From Epiperipatus broadwayi (lineage: Eukaryota > Onychophora > Udeonychophora > Euonychophora > Peripatidae): DNA of 64,000 nucleotides. The notes below the pieces were generated by a model. It was not told the DNA's origin. It saw only the letters and a list, made by a program, of their open reading frames with translations, and did not search any database. The position numbers and the translations under genes are program-made. Below, in pieces: positions 48,335-58,900 of the stretch (position 1 is the stretch's first letter; every line of letters begins with the position of its first letter). Location: positions 4,002,001 through 4,066,000 of the forward strand of contig JAQFVV010000112.1 in assembly GCA_028023455.1 (NCBI GenBank), read 5' to 3'.

Positions 48335-49365
48335 GCGCAGGTATAAATAGACCTTTTTTTATCGGACAGTAGTCAGTTCACAAATTAGTTGAGTGAGTGC
48401 AGTTCACAAATTAATTGAGTGAGTGCAGTTCACAAATTAATTGAATCAGTTGAGTTAATTATACCCAGAAACAAAATGCAGTGCTGAGAAGATTTTGGGA
48501 ATTCACGCCTCTCCACAGCCTAAAAAGTCCGATGAAAACAGCAAGATCTGCCCGTGAAATAATGTCAACGTAACAACTTAGAAAATCTCCGTCAGTATCT
48601 AATTGTCTCCAATAGTAATAATCGTGAATAATAAGGAAACTCATCAAGGAAACGTCCCAGCCGGCTGGAAGCATTCATACTGGAACCATTCATACTGGAA
48701 GAAACAACAAACAAGAAGAAAACAAAGTGTTAAATCTACGTTCAAAATCCTAGGTAAAACATTTGCTTATTTTCGTTTATACTGTAATAGCCATTGCATT
48801 TCATTAATTCGTGCGAATCCTCCAAGAGTCTAATTATATGAACTCGATATCATACATAAATGAACTATTGATATGTGTGTTTAAATTTCAAATGCTATGT
48901 AATACTTTATTATTATTATGTGTGTGCATGAGTTAATATGTGCGTGATCCTTATATCAATATTATTGGTTAAATTAGATAAATACCAGTGTTCGGTTATG
49001 AAAATATACAAGAATATTTAAACTAGTTTAGAAATGTTAATTTAAAAATATGCGTGTGTTTTTATTAGAATTATAAAATGTTTAAATTTAGTAAATAAAT
49101 GTTAGTTAATAAATTGTCTTTAAAATTAAACTTTATTTGTCGGTCAATTCTTTTTATCAATTCTTTTACCAAATTCTTTTATCAATCTCTTTTATAAATT
49201 CCTTTTACAATTCTTTTATCAATTCTTTTAACCACTAATGAAGTATAATCTATTAGTGATTACAAACAGCTGAGCTAGTCGTGGATTTAGGCATTGAGTT
49301 AGTGGCCACTGTTCAAAGTGCGTTGTCTATTCTTTTAGTATTCTTTTAGAATAAACAGCTGGCGC
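48335..49365 (+). mobile_element. LTR-like unit with TATA box and primer-binding-like motif
   Basis: TATA box GGTATAAATAG at 48340, three 26-bp direct repeats starting at the expected transcription start (48374-48450), AATAAA near 49094, then a T-rich stretch. A terminal AATAAACA is followed by GCTGGCGCCCGTGTTTATAC at about 49353. TGGCGCCCG is the first nine bases of the tRNA-Lys primer-binding site used by many LTR elements. I could not find the left TG end, a second LTR or a recognisable gag-pol. A host promoter with non-coding first exon (donor CCTAG|GTAAAA near 48752) is an alternative. Confidence 0.3.
48374..48450 (+). repeat. Three tandem 26-bp units at a predicted start site
   Basis: CAGTTCACAAATTAGTTGAG TGAGTG at 48374, with near-identical copies at 48400 and 48426; the third is less perfect at its end. 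They begin ~32 nt after the TATA box. Confidence 0.85.
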
Positions 49366-49479
49366 CCGTGTTTATACACAAACAAAAAAGTGCTTTGGAT
49401 TTGGTGTTGAACTCAACAGCCGAGAAGAAGCTATGTCCTGGAAATGTAATGCTAGTTATATACTTTATAGCTATCGTTT

Positions 49480-49560
49480 GGGCATACATACTCTCCGAGT
49501 ATGTTCTTCTCTGCCTAAGAGACCGGTGTTTCGAATGCACATATTCGAACCCGGTTCAAT
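49480..49560 (+). repeat. tRNA-like SINE fragment
   Basis: 'cctaagagaccggtgtttcgaatgcacatattcgaacccggttc' contains a box B-like GTTCGAACCC-type core in TATTCGAACCCGGTT. Only the 3' half of a tRNA-like unit is recognisable. Confidence 0.35.
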
Positions 49561-50199
49561 ATATATATATATATGTTGTGCCATTACAATTTAGTCATTG
49601 GCTAAATACAATTTAGTCATTGGCTAAATTTGTAGTAATGTGCATGAAAGAAAATGTGGAACAAAAATCATCATCACATTTTTATATAGTAAAGGAAGCT
49701 GTAGGGCACCCAAGTTTAAACCCTACAAGATCCAGTTCTAAAAGCTTAAGATAGAGAGTGGGGCAATAGTTATATTCTTTATTTGTTTGTGTGTTGATAA
49801 AAACTCAAAAATAGTAGTACACACATTTAATAGTTAATTTTTTTTGTTAAAAAGTAAAGTTATAACTTGTTACACATATATAGACAATGTATGTGTAAGC
49901 TATTTAATTGTTTTATATTTCAAATATTAAACATTTTAACTTTCTTTAAAACTAACCTACACTTGCTAAATTTTAATATCTTATTCTATACTTCTATTTT
50001 TGCTTTTCTACAATTGTAATTTGGATTTAAAAGCTAAGGATTTAATTTTAAATATTCGGGTTGTAATTACTAGGCTAGCAATTGGATTATTTAATGTCAG
50101 TTTATACATGATTTGAATGATGGAGTGTGTGTGTTACATTATATAAATAAAACTACATTTTTATTTATTAAATATTGAAAGAAAAAGAAGAAAATCTTG

Positions 50200-51260
50200 T
50201 TAAAATTTTTTTTTTTTTTACTCAACAATTTTGTATTATAAGGGTTGTTTTTCTGGTAAAAATTAGAGACGATGTGAGAAGTCTAATTTTAAAAATGTCT
50301 CATCTTAAGATCGAAAGAAAGAAGCTCAAAATTTAGGTGTTACATATGTGAAGAAAAGGGATTAAGTCTATTTTTTTCCTTCAAAACAAAAGTTTGTCTA
50401 AAAATCAGGATAGTGAGATTTTTAGTACTATCCAGCTAAAAAACGATTTGGTTGAAAATAAGTTATAAATCTAATTAAAAGAGGTGGCCAAAAATAGAAA
50501 AAAATCGGATATAAAAGCAGTCTGGAAAATCAGTTGATATTATAGAGACTTTTAAAAATATTGAAACTAAGGAGTCAAGCATTTTTAATTCAGCAGATAT
50601 CAATTCTAAAAATCATTTTTAATATAAAGTTTTTTTTTGTGAAGATGAAAAACAGCATGGCCGGTTAAAATAAAGATATATTTCATCTGGGGAAATTCCC
50701 TGAGTCATCATCAACTAGCACATCATATAGGAAAGAAAAGATGTCTTGTCTGAAAAATAATATTCTACACCTTTCAACTGACTGAGAGAAATAAGATGTT
50801 TTTAAATAGAAAGAAGAAAGCATTCACCTGCATTTAAAAGCTGAAGAAAATGAATAATCTACAGATAAATGTTAAATCATCGAGTTCAATTAAATCCAGT
50901 AACTGAGTTTAAACCCAAGAAAAATTATAAATGTGAAAACAACTGCTGTACTTCATCCACTAAAAGAATCATGCTTGACAGGAAGAGAAGAAGAGTTAAT
51001 ATAATGATTTCCAAATTGTCCACTAATGCAAATAACCTCAATAGGATCATCATCATCAAATAAGAAGAGTTAATATAATGATTTCCAAATTGTCCACTAA
51101 AGCAAATAACCTCAATAGGATCATCATCATCAAATAATTATACACCTCAAGAAAGAAATTGTTCCAAAGAAAAACGGAAATGGTAGATGCAAAAATATAG
51201 ACATTAAACAAGATAAATTTGACTCATTGGAAGTCGCTACAAAGAATCGAACTGGTAGTA
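50200..51260 (+). other. Possible decayed coding stretch
   Basis: Purine-rich, Lys/Ser/Asn-biased translation over several frames with many stops, lying ~0.9 kb after the primer-binding-like motif. It could be gag-like remains of an LTR element, but no Cys-His box or protease motif is visible. Contains the 74-bp tandem repeat at 50991. Confidence 0.2.
50991..51138 (+). repeat. Two tandem units of 74 bp, nearly identical
   Basis: AAGAGTTAATATAATGATTT CCAAATTGTCC ... GGATCATCATCATCAAATAAG at 50991 is repeated at 51065 with one or two differences. A very recent duplication, or an assembly artefact. Confidence 0.9.
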
Positions 51261-52229
51261 TAAATTTTTTTTATATATTTTCTTTATAATATCAGAGACT
51301 TAGTAAAATTTTAGCAACAGAGTGGTATATTTTTGTTTAAAGAACTTTTAAAACAACCAAGATCAATTGAAACCAAGAATTTCTTAATAACGATAAACAT
51401 AAGCTTCATTAATGATTTTATATGTACTAAAATTATGATTGTCTATTAACCTAAAGTTATGAAATGTTATTAATATGTAAAATATTTTTTTTTGTATTAT
51501 TGTTTTGGTTTTTAAATAATATTGGGTTATTATGGGGATAAAACATGCACATACACAGCAATATATTAACTTGTTACATGTGTGGTTGGGTGTGTGTGAG
51601 AATGATCGACATATAACATTGGAAATATTAGATTATTTTGTTTTAGGAAAATATAGCATTTCAGCGCTTAGGAGGGAGGGGGAGAAAAGATACTTTAAAA
51701 CTTGTTTCTAAAAAACTTGCTCTTGCCAATTCTACTAACATTTATTCTTAATCATTCTACTTTACATGTTAGATTATAAAAGTATGTGTGCGAAAGAGAA
51801 AGGAAGAAAAAAAAGAGTGAATATTTTTTTTCTTATGAAATATTTTCTTGTGAATCCAAAACTTTAGCAAACTTAGTATCCAAATTTATGTATATATTTT
51901 TGACAGGAAAGGGGGAAGAATTCAAAATTAACATTATGATTGCCAGATAATCAATTATTGTTCTCATTATTATTTCATATAAAATTTTGGTTTTATCTTT
52001 AAATTATTTGTAGATTTTCATAATAAATTAATAAATGTTAAATTGTTTTATTAAACGAGGTGTATGTATTTTATTGATAATAGTCTTTATTCATTGTGAT
52101 CATTCATCATCAATGGTTGATATTGATTATTTAAGATTTAATTAGATATACTAAAATTAAGCAATAATTATGAATTTCTTTATAACAATTAGGTTTTATG
52201 ATTAGGCTTAGTCCTAAAGCTGTGGTTGA

Positions 52230-52400
52230 AACCATTATTGTTATCATTATCATCATCATCATCATCACATTTTAATTAATGAGCTGTTTAAATGTTTAAA
52301 GGCCATAAATAAATATTGATTTCATAGTATTTAGTGATTTCTTAGTATTATTATAACCACCATCCCATCATCTATTTCATGCAAGGATGAGTGAATTGCC
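52230..52400. repeat. (CAT)n repeat with dispersed-repeat flank
   Basis: ATTATCATCATCATCATCATCAC followed by 'caccatcccatcatctatttcatgcaaggatgagtgaattgcc'. (CAT)n joined to a short conserved string is a style I associate with mollusc dispersed repeats. The family is not confirmed. Confidence 0.4.
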
Positions 52401-53258
52401 ATCCTAAATTAATAATATAATCTGAGCTAGTAAAACTTATAAAAAAATATTGAAACACATTTGTTATGTTAAGATCTAAGAAATGATTTCTGTCTAATGA
52501 ATTTTATATATTCCACTTTAGTTTAAAGATGTTTTATGTTACCTAGGTGTTTACTTAAATATTAGTGCATACAGTGCTATGGGTCTAAAATCAAAATCAT
52601 ACATTTTGTAAGAAATAAGGTACCAAAGGGATTCAAACCTGGTACATGTGAAAAAGTTATAAATATAACTTTGTCTAGGTCCAGCTAACCTAGTGGCACC
52701 CGGATAGACCATATTCACTTGTTGTTCACTTAGACATGCACTTGAGATCCAACCAAGAGATAAGAGTGAGTAAAATCTACTGGGGGATATATTGAGAGAT
52801 ATTTGATTGAGCTACCAGTGTACTCACCCACTTGATTTCCATATACCTGAGTTATGATAGTTTGTTCTGAATAATTTGTTTGTAGTTTCTACTTGTTTAT
52901 TGATGATACAATGCCTGCCTAACCAGGGTTTGAAATAGGCCAGACACCCTAAATGACTGGTCTACAGGCATTATTGTTTATAATTATTGATATTGTGATA
53001 TCTTTGAAAATCTAATTATAGAAGTATGTTTCATTTAATCCAATGACCATTAATATGATTGATAACTCAGTCTGATCTTTTGTTTAATAGCCACTACTCA
53101 GGTTAAATAATTCTTTTCTTTTTGATATAAAATAAAAGCTACAATTCTTTTTTGTTTATCAAGTTATAATATTTGACATTTTAATATAATTTTAAATTTG
53201 GATCTTATTGATCTTTTAATTATGTTACAATGGATCAATGATCATCTTTTATTAAATT

Positions 53259-53261
<3 letters not shown>

Positions 53262-53293
<32 letters not shown>

Positions 53294-53308
53294 ATATATA
53301 TTTGCATA

Positions 53309-53360
<52 letters not shown>
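53262..53360. repeat. (TA)n microsatellite with interruptions
   Basis: Two long TA runs separated by TTGATATATATTTGCATATC. About 100 bp in the 54.35-42.95-kb intron. Confidence 0.95.
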
Positions 53361-53362
<2 letters not shown>

Positions 53363-53494
53363 GAGCTTGCAAATAGTTCTTAACAAGCTTTTCAGAATAT
53401 CCCCAACCTTAGACCGGTTATCCATTGAAAATACACTACATGTAAATTTTAAATTATAATAACCATAGAGCAACAATAACAACAATATACATAT

Positions 53495-53735
53495 CATTTG
53501 TAACTCAATATATAGTGAAGGTCCACTATGCCACAAAGATTATAAATTTATGATTCTTTTAAAGATTTATGGCTTAGCACTGCTTTCAACCAGGCACATC
53601 ATATTCATGACACTAATATGAGTGCTATGAATATGACAGGCCTTGTCAAAATCAGTGCTAAGCTATAAATTATTAAAAGGGTCATAAGTTTATAATCTTT
53701 TCAGCATAGTGGATCTTTATTATATAGTGAGTTAC
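53495..53735. repeat. Foldback element, arms about 95 bp
   Basis: Left arm TTTGTAACTCAATATATAGT ... GGCTTAGCACTGCTTTCAAC; right arm the inverse, ending ATATAGTGAGTTACAGAC. The centre carries 'catgacactaatatgagtgctatgaatatgac', also self-complementary. Confidence 0.75.
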
Positions 53736-54114
53736 AGACAAATAAGGAAAGAAAAAAGAAAGATTCAGTTACATATATCATTTCTTATAGTCATTTTCCA
53801 GTAAATTATATGACCATAATATTGTCAAAAAATTAAAAATTCTTAATCAACTGATAAATTATAAATAAATTGAAATAATAGACAACTCATTGATGTACAA
53901 CTTAATAGATATAACTAATTATTTTTTTATCTAGTGACAGTTTTATTTGTAATAGTCATAAGGGAATAACCCCAGCACATGTGTTCTCATTTCTAAATGC
54001 TTTATAAAAAGACAAGGTGATTCATTCTTATCTTTTCAAAAACTCTATCTTGTGTTTAGAAAGTGAGAGTATTTCTTAGCTTTATAAATTCATTCAGCAC
54101 ACATGTTGGGGGTG

Positions 54115-54206
54115 ATTTTCTTTTAATAATATAAATTGATTTTCACTCTATTATGATATCTTGAAGAGTTTCATATTAGAATGAAAATCAATTTATATTA
54201 TTATTT
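54115..54206. repeat. Short hairpin, arms ~30 bp
   Basis: 'aataatataaattgattttcactctatta' and 'tagaatgaaaatcaatttatattatt' pair around a 35-nt middle. It lies ~145 nt inside the intron following LamG exon 54351. Confidence 0.7.
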
Positions 54207-54257
54207 CAATTTATTTATAATTTATTGATTAATATAGATCGGAAGATATATATATAT

Positions 54258-54273
54258 ATACTTTTATACTCTT

Positions 54274-54319
<46 letters not shown>

Positions 54320-54335
54320 AAGAGTATAAAAGTAT
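54258..54335. repeat. Perfect 78-bp palindrome beside a splice donor
   Basis: Arms ACTTTTATACTCTTTCTCTG TGT and the exact inverse, joined by a TA tract that is itself self-complementary. It starts 15 nt after the exon end at 54351 on the transcribed strand. Confidence 0.95.
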
Positions 54336-54350
54336 TTACAAATTCTATAC

Positions 54351-54636
54351 CTAATACTGACAATAGTTAGCTTGCTAAAGTTAACCATCATGAGGGTGTC
54401 CACTGTGGTCGGTTGTTCAAGAAGACTGCAAGCAAATTGGTACTTAATGTAACCCTTTTCAAGAAATAAATGTATGAAGCGGGTATGGTTGATGCTTTCA
54501 GAATACAATAAAGTGCCCGTGAGCATGTAACTTTGAAAGGTAAGAGTAATGCGAAGCTCCTTTGAGAAAGGAATCTCCAGGCTTGAATATTCCAAAAAAG
54601 AGTTTCCAGTAAAAGAAGGAATAAGCACATTTATTT
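54351..54636 (-). CDS. EYS: EYS-like exon: laminin G domain 1, first half
   Basis: This 286-nt exon has an acceptor in a strong pyrimidine tract (TTTTTTTCAG) and donor AG|GTATAG. It enters in phase 1 and leaves in phase 2. The first codon is completed by the final G of the giant exon, giving Glu. The peptide has the start of a LamG beta-sandwich: a GNSFLEY strand after the EGF, a LRITLTFQ strand, then TGTLLYSE (the usual GLLLY motif) and a hydrophobic strand ending LTIVSIR. It joins in frame to the 42.9-kb exon, where the Arg codon is completed. A perfect 78-bp palindrome begins 15 nt inside the downstream intron. Confidence 0.8.
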
Positions 54637-54949
54637 CTGAAAAAAAGAAAAGAGAAAAGAAATGCACATTTATATTTAACAATGAAATTATGTAGTGATA
54701 TTTGCATGCTATTCCAAATGACATGCATATATGAATGTGTTTTATGTATGTGACTCTGTGTCTTCATTATTATTTATTGCCCAGTTTAGTATAGCAATAC
54801 CACTTTGTTTTTTACTTTTTCAAGAAATTGTATTTTATTGTCTTTTAAGTGTTTCAGTCTCCTGATGAAGGATGTAGGTTCATTTGAAACAAGGGAAATA
54901 AAATGGTTTGAAAAAGTGAAAGAAAAGAAGTATCATTGTACTTAGATGC

Positions 54950-55900
54950 ATGTATGTCAGATATATTTAATGATCATTAATTGTTCCAAACAATACATTA
55001 CATGATTTCAATTCAGCTTTTTTTAAACATCTTTATTGAGGGCAGTTATTTACTCTTTATTCCACTCCAGAGCCGATCTATTGTAAGCTTGAATAATCAA
55101 TGAACAGCCAAATCTCTAGGCTAGTTTTACCTACTAATAATCTTTAATGAAAAACATTGGATTCAAAATCAATTTGAATCTCTGATTATTAGCATGGGTG
55201 CTATGAAAGAACTAAAACAATTTCCAGAAATATAGATATTATGCAGAAGTCAGTTAGGTTAGGTTAAAAATTATAGGGGATTTAGATCTCAAGTAATCTG
55301 GATATATAGGTGAATAACTCAATGCTCTTAATTTAATAAAGGCTAGTAAAACTAATTTGGTAATTTGGAAGTGATTCTGCATTCACATCTTTGATACTAT
55401 CCACTTCAGATAAACATATTAATGCTTATTATTAATCATTTATTAGGCTAAATATTATCATATTCCCAACACAGACTATAAACTTTAAATCGAAGTACAA
55501 CTAAGCTATCTGAGTTTTAATTAAAAACATGGAATAATTAATCCAGTTTCATCCCTCTTCTTTCAAGTATATCTTTTGGAGATGCTGTAAAAGCTTTCAT
55601 TTTAAGACACCTTATTGAAACATATGAACAAAAATATCTGAAAAAATATAAATGATCTGCAAGATACATTCCATCCTGAACCAATAATTTTTAGCTGTCC
55701 CATGCACAAATGATGAAGATGTATGTGGGAGATTGGGACAACTAAAGAATTATCAGTTTATTTTAAAATTCACGTATCTTTTTCAGATGTCTTTATTCAA
55801 GTGTTTCAAGCTACATATAGTAGGTTGGAAGATTTTAGTAAAACATTCTTTTATAAAAACATCAAATATTTATAAAAATAATTTTATAATATTCCCATAA
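54950..55900. other. Short intron between giant exon and LamG exon 1
   Basis: No exon signal. Contains one copy of the unnamed repeat seen at 43205 (about 55060-55110). Otherwise unremarkable AT-rich intron. Confidence 0.5.
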
Positions 55901-55911
55901 AAATAACTTAC

Positions 55912-58900
55912 CTTCTTCACACCGAGGTCCATTAAAATGTAATGGACAGTCACACTGAACTGCTTCTGATCCATCGTACTCAAAGTAACTTCGACATGTC
56001 CCTCCATTTTCACATATGATATCCTGACACATGTGAAGTGGCAAAGGAAGGGTTGATGTCATCATTGGGGTCAGTGATGTTTCAACTGGTAATAAAAGAG
56101 ATATATTAATAACACTTGTCATCAAAGATAATGTGGATTTTGGGTGCATTACATCAATATCATGTGATTGAACAATGCTGACAAATTTGGTGGGTGATGG
56201 GTGCAAAGCATCTACAAAAGCAGACAGAGCAATAACAGGTGACACTTGCATAGAAATATCATGTGCAGGTGTAGTAAAACTAACCGTTTTCAAGTCTGAA
56301 ATGATAAATGTTTTTTGGTCTAAATGAATAAAATGGTCTGTTGCTTGCCTGGTAAAATTAAATAATCTATCAGTAGTTTGACTAGATGAAACAAATGGCT
56401 CACTAATTAGCATTTCTGTCATAGGTGTAAATGGTGTCAAGATGGAAGAGGTAACATTCACAATTCGTTCTAAAGGAATAAGAGTTTTAGTTAGTAATTT
56501 TTTTGTTGATCTAATTCGTGTAAATATCCTTGACTTCACTGGAAGAGTAGAAAAATCCTTCAAAGTTGGCCACACAACTATTTGTTCAGAAGGCTCAAAT
56601 GTTTTAACAATACTGAATTTGGCAGTAGATTTGATTTTCGTCGATATTCTTGATCGGAGAATTGTCGATTTTAGTTTAGATTTTTTAAAAGTGGTAGTGT
56701 CATATGATGGTAATAAAAAAGGTATGCTTACTTTGGAAGACAAAAAAATTTCAGAGGTAGATATAAGTGTTTCTTGACCCACAACATCTAATTTTGAAGG
56801 TAAGATAGATTCGATGTGATCTTTTATGGAAAAAGACTTAATCCCATTGGTTGAAAATATAGGCACATCTCTGTCTTTTACATCTTCTGTGATAATTTTG
56901 GTTTTTAAAAGACTAAAAGGAATGTATTCAGGAGATGCTCCCTCAGCATAATATAATGATTTATGAATCACAGAGGATGAAGTAATCTCATACTGCTCTT
57001 TAGTAATTTTGACTGCAGGGGGGTGTATAATCATGTGAGTAATTTCTAAACTTTCTGTATAATCATATTCATCAATTGGATAGACCACTTCCTTTTTGTC
57101 AATTGTAATTAATGAAACTTTTTCACTCCTACTTTCCAAACTAACTGTACTAATAAGATATTCAGTTGCAGGATAAACCTGAAGACTTTCATCTGGAATT
57201 GGATAAATATGACTTGTATTTTTTGAAAAGAAAGATTCTTCACTTTCTAAAGAATCTTTGATATAATAGGGTAAAGGAATAAGAGAAGTCTGTATCTGTT
57301 TAGTATCAAAAATACTAGAATCATATTGTAACATGTTTGTAACATGAAATTTTTCATCTGTTTTTACACTTTTGATATGTTCTGGAGTATCTAAAATTGT
57401 CAACTCTAGTGCAGGTTTGTCAAGATCTAGAGAATGGAAATGTGAAAGTAAATCTGACTTACTATCCATGTGGAAAATAAATTGGGTTGGAGTAATTGCA
57501 AGTGCTTTATCAGGTTCGATGATTCTAGAACTGGTATTTAATAAAGAGTATGATTGTTCTTGAGTAGGTGATTTATAATCAGTTTTTAAGAGCACTGTTT
57601 GGCTTTCATCAGAAGTATCAGAATCATATAGAAATACCCTTGTAATAGATGGCATTTTTGTTATGGTTTTAAGCTGCTCAAGGTAAATTAAACTTTTGGA
57701 TTCTGTAATTGTTTGATAATGGAACACAGAATGAAAACTTGAAGATAACTCGAGTGTACTGTCGGTATAAGCAGTGAATATATCCAGAAAGGTTGAAAAA
57801 GATTTATCGACTTCACTAAAACTAGATGAAATACTCAATGAAGTACTTTGCTTTTGAGCAATTCCAATTAATGGATCCGATAAATACAGAAGGCTTTCTG
57901 AACTAAATAGTATTAAACTTTGTGTGACTTTATCAAAGTAATCCTCCGATTTTTTAATTTTAATTTTAGTATACTCTTGATTATCTGGATCATAATAATA
58001 ATAATAATCACATTCTTCTACTGTTTGCATTACAGATAGAGATTCAATAACTGATGTGGTCATTCGAAAATATTTATCGATTAAACTGCTTATTCCATCC
58101 ATCATAGAAGAAGTGCTAAAATCACTGTCCAAAATTGCTTCTTTTTCTAATCCGACTGGTAGAAATGAAGGCGTTGGTTCTAAATCAGAATAAAAAGTAA
58201 TTAATTCTTTTTCAATTCTTTGTGAAGGAGATATTAATAAAGAAGGAACGTCAGCCTCTAAATAAGAGGAAAAAACTTGTTTACTTAAAATGGTGGATTC
58301 TTTAATATGACTTGGTTCAAATTGCACCAGCTTAATAGTGCTATTATCTATGCTAGCTGGTACATCCATTTTTTGTGTCTCAGTTACTGGGAAATATTTG
58401 TCCTTTGGAGGAAAAGGAGGTCGTGGTGTAATTTGAGTTACTGTTGGTTCAATAAGTAAAGTTTCATATTCATACACTTGGTAGATTGTTTCTGTCATTT
58501 CTTCTAAATTATCATCCTCTGTGAGTGGTAAGTCCATAGTAATAATACGAATAAAAGTTATTGGTTTATCTGCACCAACATCACTTTCCTGTACAAGGGC
58601 TGCCTGAGATATGTCTGGAACTATTATAGAAGTAATAAGAGGTTTAGAGTAATTGCTTAAAGAAATAATGTCTGGGTGCAAAGTAGTCAGTACCAGAGGT
58701 ATAATTGTGCTTTTATTAGAGACACTAACAGAACTATCTACAGTAGTACCTAATTCACTTGCATCAGTGATGATAACTTCTTTTAAAGATGAGAGATCTG
58801 TTGTATTAAGAAATATCAAATCAGTAGTGTATTGTGTTGAAGTATTAAAAATTATAGCAATTTTGTCTTTCAATTCTGGTGTAATTAAGGATATCAGTTC

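Noticed and set aside
48459-48833. Opposed ORFs (71 and 76 codons) in the LTR-like unit
   Set aside because: Overlap each other, contain the 26-bp repeat edge and small repeats, and match no domain.
53198-53536. ORFs with Tyr-Ile runs on both strands
   Set aside because: Also (TA)n tracts, no coding signal.
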